Positions 24,868 through 35,290 of a stretch of 64,000 nucleotides of DNA are shown here, one piece after another; positions within the stretch are counted from its first letter, which is position 1; the number at the start of each line of letters is the position of its first letter. The stretch comes from UBA937 sp031549725. Its GTDB lineage: Bacteria; Spirochaetota; Spirochaetia; Treponematales; Breznakiellaceae. Position numbers and translations under genes: made by a program. The notes under the pieces are model-generated. The model made no database searches, was not told where the DNA came from, and worked only from the letters and a program-made list of their open reading frames with translations. Where the stretch lies: contig JAVBPH010000056.1 in assembly GCA_031549725.1 (NCBI GenBank), positions 1-64,000 of the forward strand, given 5' to 3'.

Positions 24868-27800
24868 CTATTCTTCCGTATCATCATTGGAATAATCCTC
24901 TTCGATGGGAGCTTCAGCTACTTTTTCAAGCTTACGCTTTTCCAGAATCTCCTGCATGTACACATCCAGGTCATGCTGGTCCTCATCGAACAGTTTTATT
25001 TCCCTATACCGTTTCATACCGGTACCCGCGGGAATCGGGTGGCCAATAATGATGTTTTCCTTGAGGCCCCGGAGGTTGTCCGTGGAACCCGCAATAGCCG
25101 CATTGGTGAGCACCCGGGTGGTTTCCTGGAAGGAAGCCGCCGACAGGAAGGAATCGATGTTAAGCGATGCCTTGGTAATCCCCTGGAACATGGGCCTGGC
25201 AATAGCGGGCTGTCCGCCCTCTGCGATTACCCGGTTGTTCTCTTCATGGAACCGGTACTTGTCTACCATCTGACCATAGATAAACCTGGTATCTCCTACG
25301 GCAACAATTTCAACCTTGCGCATCATCTGGCGGATAATAACCCCGATATGCTTATCGTTGATGGTTACCCCCTGGAGCCGGTAAACCTGCTGGATTTCAT
25401 CCATCAGGTAACGCTGGAGTGTTCCCTCACCCAGGATGTACAGTACATCATGGGGATTGGTGGCGCCTACGCACAGGGGCTCGCCGGCTTCCACGGTGTC
25501 GCCGTCCCGTACCAGGAGCCGTTTGGTCATGGGGATGAGATGTTTGTATTCCTTGCCGAAGGCATCCTCAATAAGGATAACCCGTTTCGCTTTAACAATA
25601 CCCTTGAAAATTATCGTTCCGGAAACCAAGGCCAGAACCGCCGGCGATTTGGGTTTCCGGGCTTCAAAGAGTTCACTGACCCGGGGAAGACCGCTGGTGA
25701 TATCCATAGCCTTGGCGGATTCCTTCAGGGTCTTGGCGATGGTCCGGCCGGCGTTGATCTTTTCATCCTCATCAACCTGGATATATGCACCGCCCGGAAG
25801 GAAGTAGGATGCAATCTCTTCACCCTTATCATCCACAATGTAGATCCTGGGCTGCTTGCTTTCCAGCTGGAATTCGGTGATCCGCTTTTCAATATTTCCG
25901 GTTTCTTCATCGATTTCTTCTTTTAATGTGGTACCGGGAATAATATCTTCATATTTTACCGTACCGGAAACTTCCGCAATGATCGGGTCCGAGAAGGGAT
26001 CGAAGGTAGCGATGGTTTTTTCTGTCCCCACCACATCACCCTGCTTAACCACAAAATCGGAACCGTTCCGGATTTCAATTTTCTGGTCCTGGCTGATCAG
26101 GTAGAGTTTATCCTTCAGGATTAATGCATAGGCAATTTCCGGTGAAAGAATATCCTTTCCATCCCGTTTAATGATTGGTTCGCCCCGGATAACCCGCTTG
26201 CTGTCTCCGACAAGAACCTTATCCTTTGGTTCGATGGCAAATTCTTTTAATACCTTATTCACCACCGCATAACCTTTCCTGGTAAACAACCAGCGGCCGT
26301 CGGCGAGTTCCACATGGGCCCCCACTACGTCCCGGATATATACGGGGTACTTGAGGAAGGTCCGGTTTTCTTCACTGATCTTGGTAGCGGCCCCCCCGAT
26401 GTGGAAGGTACGCATGGTAAGCTGGGTACCGGGCTGTCCAATGGACTGGGCAGCAATGGTTCCTACGGCTTCGCCGATATCAACCGGGCGGCCCGTGGCC
26501 AGGTTACGGCCGTAACAGCGGCGGCAAACCCCGTGTTTTGCTTCACAGGTAAGAACCGTCCTGATCCGTACCGATTCAACCCCGGCTTCTTCAATAGCAG
26601 CCCCGATTTCTTCGGTAATTTCTTCATTCACGTCCACAATGAGTTCCCCGGTGATGGGGTGTTTTACCCTTTCCAGGGTATACCGTCCTACAATGCGGTC
26701 GCTCAGGGATTCAACAATGTCTTCCCCGTCCTTGATGGCCGTATGGGGAACACCGTTGATGGTTCCGCAGTCGTCTTCATTGATAACCACATCCTGGGCA
26801 ATATCCACAAGACGGCGGGTGAGGTACCCTGCTTCTGCGGTCTTGAGGGCCGTATCCGCCAGACCCTTCCGGGCGCCGTTGGTGGAAATAAAGAATTCGA
26901 TAACCGAAAGGCCTTCCTTGAAGTTCGACCGGATGGGCAGCTCAATAATATCCCCCGAGGGTTTTGCCATAAGACCGCGCATCCCCGCCAGCTGGCGGAT
27001 CTGGTTGCGGCTTCCCCGGGCGCCGGAGTTGGCCATCATGTAGACCGAGTTGAAACCGTCCCGGTCGGCTTCCAGGGTTTTCATCATGATTGCGGTCAGG
27101 TCGTCGTTTGTTTTGGACCAGACTTCAACTACCCGGTTGTACCGTTCTTCCTGGGTAATATGTCCCTGGCGGTACTGTTTCTGGATGGATTCAACTTCCT
27201 TGTTGGCCTTGTTGATCATCTCGGTTTTTTCTTTAGGAACCACGATGTCATCCATACCGATGGTAGCGCCGAACACGGTGGCGTATTTATAGCCGGTGGC
27301 CTTGATGGCGTCCAGCATTTTTACGGTAGTCCAGGAACCTTTGGTATTGAATATAATTTCAATCAAGCCCCGTAGTTCCTTGTCCTTCAATTCATAATTA
27401 AGGAAGGGAATTTCCAGGGGAAGTTCCTCGTTGAATATCAGCCGGCCGGGGGTTGTCTCAATAAGACCATCCTTATCCGGTTCCATTTCCTTGCCGACTT
27501 TTTCCCAAATGGGCAGCTTGGGTGCTTTCACCTTGATAAGGGATTCCCAGTCCAGGGACTTGCTTTCCACGGCCATGATAACTTCTTCAATTGAAGAATA
27601 CCTGCGGCCGGTCCCCTTCCCGTTTTTCTTAACCCGGGTAAGGAAGTTGATTCCCAGAACCATATCCTGGGACGGGAACACAATGGTTTTTCCGTTGGCG
27701 GGGTTCAATAAGTTCCGGGCGGACAGCATCAATGTCCAGCATTCCATCTGGGCCGCCTGGGTCAGGGGAACGTGAACCGCCATCTGGTCGCCGTCAAAGT

Positions 27801-29145
27801 CGGCGTTAAACGCATGACATACCAGGGGGTGCAGTTTGATTGCCTTGCCTTCCACCAGTACCGGTTCAAAGGCCTGGATTCCCAGCCTGTGCAGGGTGGG
27901 AGCACGGTTGAGCAGTACCGGATGTTCCTTCACCACCTCGTCAAGGATGGCAAATACCTCGGGAGTTTCCTGTTCCACCAGCATCTTTGCTTTTTTGATG
28001 TTGTATACCACGTCTTTATCGACGAGTTTCTTCATTATAAAAGGCTTAAACAGCTCCAGGGCCATTTTGGTGGGAAGACCGCACTGCCACATTTTCAGTT
28101 CGGGGCCGACGGTGATTACCGAACGGCCGGAGTAGTCAACCCGCTTACCCAGGAGGTTCTGCCGGAACCGGCCCTGTTTACCCTTAAGCATATCCGAGAT
28201 GGATTTAAGCGGCCGGTTTGACGCGCCCTTCACCACCCGTTTTTTCTTGGAGTTGTCAAAGAGGGCATCCACCGCTTCCTGGAGCATCCGTTTTTCGTTG
28301 CGGATAATAATATCAGGGGCGTTGAGGCTCTGGAGCCTTTTGAGACGGTTATTCCGGTTTATCACCCTGCGGTACAGGTCGTTCAGGTCGGAGGTGGCGA
28401 AACGGCCGCCGTCCAGCTGAACCATGGGCCGCAGTTCCGGCGGAATAACCGGGATTACTTCCATGATCATCCATTCGGGTTTGTTGTTGGAGGTCCGGAA
28501 ATTTTCTACAATTTCAATACGCTTCAGGAGCCGCTTATCACTCTTGGCTCCCTTCTCTATCATCTTGGCCCGGAGGTCCATGGCCATCTGGTCCAGGTTG
28601 AGGTTTTCCAGCAGGGTCTTGATGGCTTCCGCCCCCATGCCTGCGGTGAAACCGCCGCCGTAGCGTTCCTGGGCTTCGTAGAATTCTTCTTCCGTGAGAA
28701 GCTGGTTTTTCTTTAAGTCCGTGTCCCCCGAATCGATTACCACATATTTTTCATAGTAAAGCACCGACCGCAGGGCAGCCATGGGAAGATCCAGGAGGAG
28801 CCCCATCCGGCTGGGCACTGAACGGTAATACCAGATATGGGAAACCGGCGCAGCCAGCTCGATATGGCCCATCCGTTCCCGGCGGACCTTAAAGTGGGTT
28901 ACTTCAACGCCGCAGCGGTCGCAGATAACACCCTTGTAGCGGATGGACTTAAACTTACCGCAGTAGCATTCCCATTCCTTGGTGGTACCAAAAATCCTTT
29001 CGCAAAAAAGACCGTCTTTTTCCGGACGGAGGGTTCTGTAATTGATGGTTTCCGGTTTTTTTACTTCCCCGTATGACCAGGCCTTGATCATTTCCGGGGA
29101 AGCCAAACGGATCATAATAGAATCAAAATCTTGTATATCTCGCAT
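24868..29145 (-). CDS. rpoC: DNA-directed RNA polymerase beta' subunit
   Basis: This 1425-residue protein is the catalytic partner of RpoB. It carries the N-terminal zinc finger (CYCG...CDRC), the active-site loop NADFDGDQMAVH that holds magnesium, the bridge-helix region and the second zinc site (CEAKHGVCRRCYGR). There are no intein or large lineage insertions beyond normal length. It is 12 bases downstream of rpoB in the same operon. The usual next genes rpsL-rpsG do not follow; a terminator and two convergent lipoprotein genes lie there instead. Confidence 0.98.
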   Translation of the reverse strand: MRDIQDFDSIMIRLASPEMIKAWSYGEVKKPETINYRTLRPEKDGLFCERIFGTTKEWECYCGKFKSIRYKGVICDRCGVEVTHFKVRRERMGHIELAAPVSHIWYYRSVPSRMGLLLDLPMAALRSVLYYEKYVVIDSGDTDLKKNQLLTEEEFYEAQERYGGGFTAGMGAEAIKTLLENLNLDQMAMDLRAKMIEKGAKSDKRLLKRIEIVENFRTSNNKPEWMIMEVIPVIPPELRPMVQLDGGRFATSDLNDLYRRVINRNNRLKRLQSLNAPDIIIRNEKRMLQEAVDALFDNSKKKRVVKGASNRPLKSISDMLKGKQGRFRQNLLGKRVDYSGRSVITVGPELKMWQCGLPTKMALELFKPFIMKKLVDKDVVYNIKKAKMLVEQETPEVFAILDEVVKEHPVLLNRAPTLHRLGIQAFEPVLVEGKAIKLHPLVCHAFNADFDGDQMAVHVPLTQAAQMECWTLMLSARNLLNPANGKTIVFPSQDMVLGINFLTRVKKNGKGTGRRYSSIEEVIMAVESKSLDWESLIKVKAPKLPIWEKVGKEMEPDKDGLIETTPGRLIFNEELPLEIPFLNYELKDKELRGLIEIIFNTKGSWTTVKMLDAIKATGYKYATVFGATIGMDDIVVPKEKTEMINKANKEVESIQKQYRQGHITQEERYNRVVEVWSKTNDDLTAIMMKTLEADRDGFNSVYMMANSGARGSRNQIRQLAGMRGLMAKPSGDIIELPIRSNFKEGLSVIEFFISTNGARKGLADTALKTAEAGYLTRRLVDIAQDVVINEDDCGTINGVPHTAIKDGEDIVESLSDRIVGRYTLERVKHPITGELIVDVNEEITEEIGAAIEEAGVESVRIRTVLTCEAKHGVCRRCYGRNLATGRPVDIGEAVGTIAAQSIGQPGTQLTMRTFHIGGAATKISEENRTFLKYPVYIRDVVGAHVELADGRWLFTRKGYAVVNKVLKEFAIEPKDKVLVGDSKRVIRGEPIIKRDGKDILSPEIAYALILKDKLYLISQDQKIEIRNGSDFVVKQGDVVGTEKTIATFDPFSDPIIAEVSGTVKYEDIIPGTTLKEEIDEETGNIEKRITEFQLESKQPRIYIVDDKGEEIASYFLPGGAYIQVDEDEKINAGRTIAKTLKESAKAMDITSGLPRVSELFEARKPKSPAVLALVSGTIIFKGIVKAKRVILIEDAFGKEYKHLIPMTKRLLVRDGDTVEAGEPLCVGATNPHDVLYILGEGTLQRYLMDEIQQVYRLQGVTINDKHIGVIIRQMMRKVEIVAVGDTRFIYGQMVDKYRFHEENNRVIAEGGQPAIARPMFQGITKASLNIDSFLSAASFQETTRVLTNAAIAGSTDNLRGLKENIIIGHPIPAGTGMKRYREIKLFDEDQHDLDVYMQEILEKRKLEKVAEAPIEEDYSNDDTEE

Positions 29146-29157
29146 CCTGCAATCCTT

Positions 29158-32100
29158 TTAGAAATTAGAACCCTGTTTTGAGATGAGTTCCTCATCCCGC
29201 TCGGTAAGCGGAATCTGTTTCCCCTTGGCATCATAGATAGTCATATCCAGAGCCAAGCCCCTTAATTCCTGGACCAGTACGTTGAAGGATTCGGGAATCC
29301 CCGCGGTGGTGGAAGGTTCACCCTTCACAATGGCCTCGTATATTTTGGACCTTCCGGTCATATCATCGGATTTGATGGTCAATAATTCCTGCAGTGTATT
29401 GGCGGCGCCATAGGCTTCCAATGCCCATACTTCCATTTCGCCCAAACGCTGTCCGCCAAACTGGGCTTTACCTCCCAGGGGCTGCTGGGTTACCAGCGAA
29501 TAAGGTCCTGTGGACCGGGCATGCATTTTATCGTCTACCAGGTGATGCAGCTTGAGGAAGTAGATAATTCCGCAGAACACGGGATTTACGAAGGGTTCTC
29601 CGGTTTTTCCGTCCCTGAGGGTGGTCTTGGAAGTTACCGGTAGCCCGGCTTCCTTCAATTTTTCCTCAATCTGGTCAGTTGATGGTGACTGGAATACGGG
29701 TACCGTGAACCATTCGTCCAGGGTTGATCCTGCCCAGCCAAGTTCGGTTTCCAGAAGCTGGCCGATATTCATCCGGGAAGGAACCCCCAGCGGTGTAAGA
29801 CAAATATCCAGGGGAGTTCCGTCTTCCATGTAAGGCATATCTTCTTCGGGGAGAATCCTGGCTACAACGCCCTTGTTTCCGTGGCGCCCTGCCATCTTGT
29901 CCCCTTCCCGGAGCTTCCGTTTGGTGGCGATCAGTACTTTGACCACCTCATCCACGCCGGGGTTAAGGTCATCACCCTCGGTTCTTCTGAGCCGCCGGAT
30001 ATCAATAATGGTCCCTTCGATTCCGTGGGGAACCCTCAGGGATGAATCCCGGACTTCCTTGGCCTTTTCACCGAAGATGGAGTTCAGCAGTTTGAATTCC
30101 GGGGTAGTTTCGGTTTCACTCTTGGGAGTAACCTTTCCAACCAGGATGTCCCCGGACCGGACCTTGGCGCCCACCCGGATAATTCCTTCCGCATCAAGAT
30201 TGTCGAGGCTTTTTTCGGAGGTATTGGGAATATCCCGGGTGATCTTTTCCGGTCCCAGTTTGGTTTCCCGGACTTCGGTAATAAATTCCTTGATATGAAT
30301 AGAAGTAAACATATCTTCCTTAACTACCCGCTGGGAGATAAGGATGGAGTCTTCGTAGTTGTAACCGTTCCAGGGCATGAACCCTACCAGGATGTTCCGG
30401 CCCAGGGCCAGTTCACCGTTCCTGGTGGCGGGACCGTCGGCAATAACCTGGCCGGCGGCGATCTTTTCACCCACCTTCACGATGGGACGCTGGTTGTAGC
30501 AGGTATCCTGGTTGGTCCGCTGGTATTTTATTAGCTGGTACACATCGGGCTCTCCCGCGGTGCCACCCTTGTCGGGTTTAATGTGCACCTCGGTGGCGGT
30601 GACCCGGAGGACCGTTCCTCCCCGGCGGGCCTTAACCAGAACCCCCGAATCATAGGCGCATTTGCCTTCCATACCGGTACCAACCCTGGGGGCTTCCGGG
30701 AAAATAAGGGGAACCGCCTGGCGCTGCATGTTGGAACCCATGAGGGCCCGGTTTGCGTCGTCGTGTTCCAGGAAAGGGATCAGCGAGGCCGAAACGGAAA
30801 TGATCTGTTTCGGCGACACGTCCATGAACTGGATATCCTCGGGTCCCCGGGTGGTATAATCACCCTGGCGGCGGCAGGAAACCTGCTTGTCCGCAAAGGA
30901 ACCGTCGTCATTTAATTTAGCGGAAGCCTGGGCAATGTAATACCGGTCTTCATCCATGGCGGAAAGGTATTCAATATCCTTGGTGGCGACTCCCTTGGTC
31001 ACCTTCCGGTAGGGTGTTTCCAGGAACCCGTATTCATTAACCCTGGTATAGTTGGCCAGGGAAACGATAAGACCGATGTTCGGACCTTCCGGGGTTTCAA
31101 TGGGACACATCCGGCCGTAGTGGGTATAGTGGACGTCCCGGACTTCAAAGCCTGCCCTGTCCCTGGAAAGTCCTCCGGGACCGAGAGCGTTAAGACGCCG
31201 TTTATGGGTAAGTTCCGCCAGGGGATTAACCTGGTCCATGAACTGGGAGAGCTGGCTGGAACCAAAGAATTCCTTGATGGCCGCCACCAGGGGTTTAATT
31301 GAAATTAAATCCTGGGGTTTGATGGTATCGGTTTCCTTGAGGCTCATCCGTTCCTTGGCAATCCGTTCCATCCGGCTGAACGCGGTTTTCATGACGTTGG
31401 CCATGAGTTCCCCCACCGAGCGGACCCGGCGGTTTCCCAGGTGGTCAATATCATCGATATATTCGTCACCCACATACACCTTGATAAGGAATTTCATGGT
31501 GGCGATCACATCCTGTTTGGTCAGGGTGAATTCCGTCAAAGGAGGTTTAAAGTCAAACTTTTTGTTAAGCTTATACCGGCCAACCTTGCCCAGGTCGTAC
31601 CGGCGGCTGGTGAAGAACATCCCCAGCAGGTCCTTTTCGGCGGCTTCCACGGTGATGGATTCACCGGGCATCAGCACCGAATACACCGCGGAAAGGGCAT
31701 CTTCCTTGGAAGGTTCGTCCCGGTCGGGATCATCCTTGGTAAACTTGATTTCTTCCCGTTCAAAACAGTTGAGCAGCATGGGGGAATTGAGGGAATCCTC
31801 GGCTTCAAAGTTGATCACTTCGATGGATTTGATTTTATGAACCAGGAGTTCATCGATATCATGGGGATGGATTTTTTCGCCCGCCCGGTAGAGCTTTTTC
31901 TTCCCGGTTTCCCCTTCCACGTTGGTATCGACCCAGATGTCCCTGGCCAGGACCCGGCCGACGAATTTGTCCCGGGTTTTCTTATCATCCTTCAGGGTGA
32001 TTGTTTCTATAGTATAAAAGGCTTTGATGATCTCTTCCCGGGTGTCATAACCCAGGGCGCGCAGGAAAATGGTTCCCAAAATGCGCTTTTTCCGGTCAAT

Positions 32101-32670
32101 CTTGGCATAAATGAGTTCCCGTTTCTGATCGATTTCAAACTCCAGCCAGGACCCGCGGTAAGGGATAATCCTGGATGAGAAAATACCCTTTTCATGGCTG
32201 AAAATTACCCCGGGAGAACGGTGAATCTGGGAGACCACCACCCGTTCTGCGCCGTTGATAATAAAGGTACCCCGTTCGCTCATGATGGGGATGTCCCCCA
32301 TATAAATATCCTTCTGCCGGATTTCACCGGTCTGCTGGAATATAAGATTAATCCGGGCTTTCAGCGGTACCGCATAGCTGAGGCCCTTCTGTTTGCATTC
32401 CTGTTCATTGAATTTGATATTATCTTCATCCAAATTATAATATTCATACTCTAAAACCATATCCCCGTTGGGACTTTCAATGGGAAATGTGGTCCTGAGC
32501 ACTTCTTCAAGCCCCTGCAGTTCCGGGGCCTTCTTGTTTCTGATCTTATCCCTTTGAAGGAACCGTTCGTACGAACATAACTGTATATCTATAAGATCAG
32601 GGAGTTCCATTACATCCTGAATATCTTTACCCATGTAGGATCGCTGTGTGATTGTCTTCCCCTTCGTCAT
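29158..32670 (-). CDS. rpoB: DNA-directed RNA polymerase beta subunit
   Basis: This 1170-residue protein contains all major RpoB blocks, including the rifampicin pocket FFGSSQLSQFMDQVNPLAEL and THKRRLNALGPGGLSRDRAG. The position equal to E. coli Ser531 is Asn494 (codon at 31189-31191), the spirochaetal state linked to natural rifampicin resistance. The active-site segments RMCPIETPEGPNIGLI and KMAGRHGNKG are intact. The start ATG has AGGGGG upstream. It lies 311 bases after rplL, with hairpins between that may act as an attenuator. Confidence 0.98.
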   Translation of the reverse strand: MTKGKTITQRSYMGKDIQDVMELPDLIDIQLCSYERFLQRDKIRNKKAPELQGLEEVLRTTFPIESPNGDMVLEYEYYNLDEDNIKFNEQECKQKGLSYAVPLKARINLIFQQTGEIRQKDIYMGDIPIMSERGTFIINGAERVVVSQIHRSPGVIFSHEKGIFSSRIIPYRGSWLEFEIDQKRELIYAKIDRKKRILGTIFLRALGYDTREEIIKAFYTIETITLKDDKKTRDKFVGRVLARDIWVDTNVEGETGKKKLYRAGEKIHPHDIDELLVHKIKSIEVINFEAEDSLNSPMLLNCFEREEIKFTKDDPDRDEPSKEDALSAVYSVLMPGESITVEAAEKDLLGMFFTSRRYDLGKVGRYKLNKKFDFKPPLTEFTLTKQDVIATMKFLIKVYVGDEYIDDIDHLGNRRVRSVGELMANVMKTAFSRMERIAKERMSLKETDTIKPQDLISIKPLVAAIKEFFGSSQLSQFMDQVNPLAELTHKRRLNALGPGGLSRDRAGFEVRDVHYTHYGRMCPIETPEGPNIGLIVSLANYTRVNEYGFLETPYRKVTKGVATKDIEYLSAMDEDRYYIAQASAKLNDDGSFADKQVSCRRQGDYTTRGPEDIQFMDVSPKQIISVSASLIPFLEHDDANRALMGSNMQRQAVPLIFPEAPRVGTGMEGKCAYDSGVLVKARRGGTVLRVTATEVHIKPDKGGTAGEPDVYQLIKYQRTNQDTCYNQRPIVKVGEKIAAGQVIADGPATRNGELALGRNILVGFMPWNGYNYEDSILISQRVVKEDMFTSIHIKEFITEVRETKLGPEKITRDIPNTSEKSLDNLDAEGIIRVGAKVRSGDILVGKVTPKSETETTPEFKLLNSIFGEKAKEVRDSSLRVPHGIEGTIIDIRRLRRTEGDDLNPGVDEVVKVLIATKRKLREGDKMAGRHGNKGVVARILPEEDMPYMEDGTPLDICLTPLGVPSRMNIGQLLETELGWAGSTLDEWFTVPVFQSPSTDQIEEKLKEAGLPVTSKTTLRDGKTGEPFVNPVFCGIIYFLKLHHLVDDKMHARSTGPYSLVTQQPLGGKAQFGGQRLGEMEVWALEAYGAANTLQELLTIKSDDMTGRSKIYEAIVKGEPSTTAGIPESFNVLVQELRGLALDMTIYDAKGKQIPLTERDEELISKQGSNF

Positions 32671-32981
32671 TCATTACCCCCTGGCATTGGCGCCTTCCGG
32701 CATTGCAGATTTTTCTACTTTTTTAAATCATACTTTTTCAAAATCCCAATGTTTAAAAAAGCCCATTTCATGTAAATGGAAAAATGTATTATTTCATTAC
32801 CATACAAGCAAATACATTTATTCCGGGGCTTTTTTCAAAAATAACCGATTTTTGAAAAAAGCTCAATATACAAAACTTATATAACCAAGAAAGGCCCCGG
32901 CGAAAGGCCGGAAGCCCCCTGCTCCGGAACCCTGGGGTCCCGGAGAAATTAAGAGAAAATTGATCTGTTATTAAAACGGGA
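32671..32981 (-). other. rplL-rpoB intergenic region with hairpins
   Basis: No gene. On the minus strand after rplL come a GGGACCCC/GGGTTCC hairpin (about 32920-32944), a GGCC-based stem (about 32893-32916) and a hairpin with 14-bp arms TTTTTTCAAAAAT (32826-32865). In many bacteria this spot carries a partial terminator that lowers rpoBC relative to ribosomal proteins; that role is inferred. Confidence 0.5.
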
Positions 32982-33371
32982 TTACTGAATTTCAACAGTA
33001 CCGCCGGCGGCAGTGACTGCTTCTTTAATCTTATTAGCCTCATCCTTGGAGACATTTTCCTTAAGAGTCTTGGGAGCCCCTTCAACGAGGTCCTTTGCTT
33101 CCTTAAGACCAAGACCGGTAACAGCCCGTACTTCCTTGATAACCGCAATTTTCTTTGCATCATCAAAAGCCTTAAGAATTACGTTGAATTCTGTCTGTTC
33201 CTCAGCGGGAGCAGCAGCTGCGCCGGGAGCGGCACCAACAGCAGCAACAGCCACAGGAGCTGCAGCAGAAACGCCGAATTTTTCTTCCATTGCCTTAACC
33301 AGTTCGGACACTTCCAGAACGGTCATGGAAGAAATTGCTTCCAAAATTTGATCAGTAGTAAGCGCTGCCAT
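32982..33371 (-). CDS. rplL: Ribosomal protein bL12 (L7/L12)
   Basis: This 129-residue stalk protein has an N-terminal dimerisation domain (LEAISSMTVLEVSELVKAME), an Ala-rich hinge (AAVGAAPGAAAAPAEEQ) and the C-terminal domain that recruits translation GTPases (KIAVIKEVRAVTGLGLKEAK, DLVEGAPKTLKENV). Length is normal. It follows rplJ with a 237-base gap rather than the usual short one. Confidence 0.98.
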   Translation of the reverse strand: MAALTTDQILEAISSMTVLEVSELVKAMEEKFGVSAAAPVAVAAVGAAPGAAAAPAEEQTEFNVILKAFDDAKKIAVIKEVRAVTGLGLKEAKDLVEGAPKTLKENVSKDEANKIKEAVTAAGGTVEIQ

Positions 33372-33608
33372 ATTATCTTCTCCTCAATTACAAACATTAT
33401 TATCCGTCCCATACGGGCGGTTCCGGGCAAAACCCGGTTCAATTTTAGCCGACAGGAACGGCAGCATTCCGAAGCCTGAAGGCGGGTCAAAAACCTTCGT
33501 TTTTCACCTCAAGAAGTTTGAAACCGGAGGTTTCAAACTTCAAAAATTCTTATCATACGATCCTTCAAAGCAAAAACTCCGAAGAATTAAAAGCGTAAAT
33601 ACCGCAGA
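33372..33608 (-). other. rplJ-rplL gap with a strong hairpin
   Basis: GAAGTTTGAAACC and GGTTTCAAACTTC pair around about 33512-33540. No open frame of note. Possibly a processing or attenuation site between the two stalk genes. Confidence 0.45.
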
Positions 33609-34154
33609 TTATGCAGCACCTTCCGCTTTTTTGTCCCCAATGGCCTTGATGGTCCGCACCAGCCGGGCATTCACATCGTTGAGGCATCCTGCCAGGTTCC
33701 GTACGGGACCGTTCATGACACTCATCAGCATGGAGATCAGTTCCAGTTTGCCGGGAAGCTTCGAAAAGGCTTCAATCTGGGCAGCATCATAAATGGAATC
33801 ACCCACCAAACCGCCCTTTACTTTAAGGGCAGGGGTTTCCTTTGAAAAATCAAAGAGAATCTTTGCAACTTCATTGGAATCCCTGGGAGAGATAGCCACC
33901 GCCGTGGGCCCTACCAGATATGATGACACGTTGGGAGCGGAAAGCTGTTCAAAAGCAATCCTGGCGAAATTATTTTTCACCACCTTAAACTGGGCTTCCT
34001 TTTTCCTAAGCTGTTTCCGGAGTTCCGAAATCTGCTCCACCGTGAGTCCACGGTAATCGGCAAAGATAAAATCCGGTGCGGTTTCAAAGGATTCTTTTAA
34101 TTCACCAATTGATGAAACCTTAGCATCCTGTACCTTTTTTGCAACAATCGCCAT
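33609..34154 (-). CDS. rplJ: Ribosomal protein uL10
   Basis: This 181-residue protein forms the stalk base that binds 23S rRNA and carries bL12 dimers. Recognisable are DFIFADYRGLTVEQISELRK, FKVVKNNFARIAFEQL and the helical C-terminus for bL12. It lies three bases after rplA, so there is no room for a separate L10 leader. The autogenous control known in other bacteria would have to act elsewhere. Confidence 0.97.
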   Translation of the reverse strand: MAIVAKKVQDAKVSSIGELKESFETAPDFIFADYRGLTVEQISELRKQLRKKEAQFKVVKNNFARIAFEQLSAPNVSSYLVGPTAVAISPRDSNEVAKILFDFSKETPALKVKGGLVGDSIYDAAQIEAFSKLPGKLELISMLMSVMNGPVRNLAGCLNDVNARLVRTIKAIGDKKAEGAA

Positions 34155-34157
34155 GGT

Positions 34158-34835
34158 TTACTCCTCTTTCATGGAAACCCAGACACCCGGGCCCATGGTT
34201 GAACTAACTGATACGGTCTGGATGTAATCACCCTTGGCATCAGCAGGTTTTTTCCGTTTAATTTCAGCCATTACAGCCTGAACGTTTTCGGCAAGTTTTT
34301 CACCGTCCATGGAAACCTTTCCAATCGCCAGGTGAACCACCCCGGTTTTATCCGCCCTGAATTCCACCCGGCCTTTTTTCAGTTCCGCCAGGGCTCCCTT
34401 CAGGTCGAAGGTAACCGTTCCGGTTTTGGGGTTAGGCATAAGCCCCTTGCGGCCCAGCACCATACCAAGCTTACCCACGTCTTTCATCATATCCGGGGTG
34501 GCCACGGCTACATCAAAATCGAGCCATCCGCCCTTTACTTTTTCGATAAGATCGTCCGCACCGACATAGGTGGCGCCGGCTTCCTGGGCTTCCTTTTCTT
34601 TATCACTCTTGCAGAAAACCAGGATTTTCTTTTCCCCCCGGAACTGGTTCGGAAGAACCACGGTATCCCGGACGGACTGGTTCTTTTTAAGATTCAGTTT
34701 TACCGAAAGATCCACAGTTTCATCAAACTTGGCGTAAGCCAGGGTTTTTACCTGATCCAGGGCTCCCTTGAGTTCAAAGGATACGGATGGATCATACTTT
34801 TTCAGGCTTTCCAGGTATTTTTTTCCGTGTCCCAT
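34158..34835 (-). CDS. rplA: Ribosomal protein uL1
   Basis: This 225-residue protein of the L1 stalk binds 23S rRNA and, in many bacteria, its own mRNA. Visible blocks are KKYLESLKKYDPSVSFELKG, VRDTVVLPNQF, GMVLGRKGLMPNPKTGTVT and the C-terminal STMGPGVWV. It follows rplK by one base, so both are translated together. Confidence 0.98.
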   Translation of the reverse strand: MGHGKKYLESLKKYDPSVSFELKGALDQVKTLAYAKFDETVDLSVKLNLKKNQSVRDTVVLPNQFRGEKKILVFCKSDKEKEAQEAGATYVGADDLIEKVKGGWLDFDVAVATPDMMKDVGKLGMVLGRKGLMPNPKTGTVTFDLKGALAELKKGRVEFRADKTGVVHLAIGKVSMDGEKLAENVQAVMAEIKRKKPADAKGDYIQTVSVSSTMGPGVWVSMKEE

Positions 34836-34836
34836 A

Positions 34837-35268
34837 TCAGCCCTCCACCTCTACGCCCATGGACCGGGCGGTACCGGCTATAATCTTCATAGCGCCTTCG
34901 ACATCGACTGCGGAAAGATCCGCCGCCTTCATTTTTGCGATTTCCTCGAGTTTAGCCTTGGAAAGTTTCCCCACCTTGTTCTTGTGGGGTTCTCCGGACC
35001 CTTTATCAATCCCCGCGGCTTTCTTAATTAGTACGGCTGCGGGAGGGGTCTTGAGAATGAAGGTAAAGGTTTTGTCCGAATACACGGTGATGACGACCGG
35101 AATAATCAGGCCGGTTTCCATGGACTTGGTTTTGTCATTGAACTGCTGTACAAACTGGGGGGCGCTGACACCATGAGGGCCGAGGGCCGGACCAACAGGC
35201 GGTGCCGGCGTTGCCTTTCCGGCGGGACACTGCAGCTTGATCATTGCGGTGACTTTTTTCTTTGCCAT
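34837..35268 (-). CDS. rplK: Ribosomal protein uL11
   Basis: This 143-residue protein binds the GTPase-associated centre of 23S rRNA. N-terminal KLQCPAGKATPAPPVGPALG and C-terminal KNKVGKLSKAKLEEIAKMKA, with IAGTARSMGVEVEG at the end, are typical. The leader upstream (35291-35378) folds into several hairpins, a likely place for feedback control of rplK-rplA. Confidence 0.98.
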   Translation of the reverse strand: MAKKKVTAMIKLQCPAGKATPAPPVGPALGPHGVSAPQFVQQFNDKTKSMETGLIIPVVITVYSDKTFTFILKTPPAAVLIKKAAGIDKGSGEPHKNKVGKLSKAKLEEIAKMKAADLSAVDVEGAMKIIAGTARSMGVEVEG

Positions 35269-35290
35269 TCATTTTCTCCTTTTGTGGTAT

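Noticed and set aside
24973..25926. 317-codon plus-strand frame
   Set aside because: Antisense shadow of rpoC.
26314..27375. 353-codon plus-strand frame
   Set aside because: Antisense shadow of rpoC with no family resemblance.
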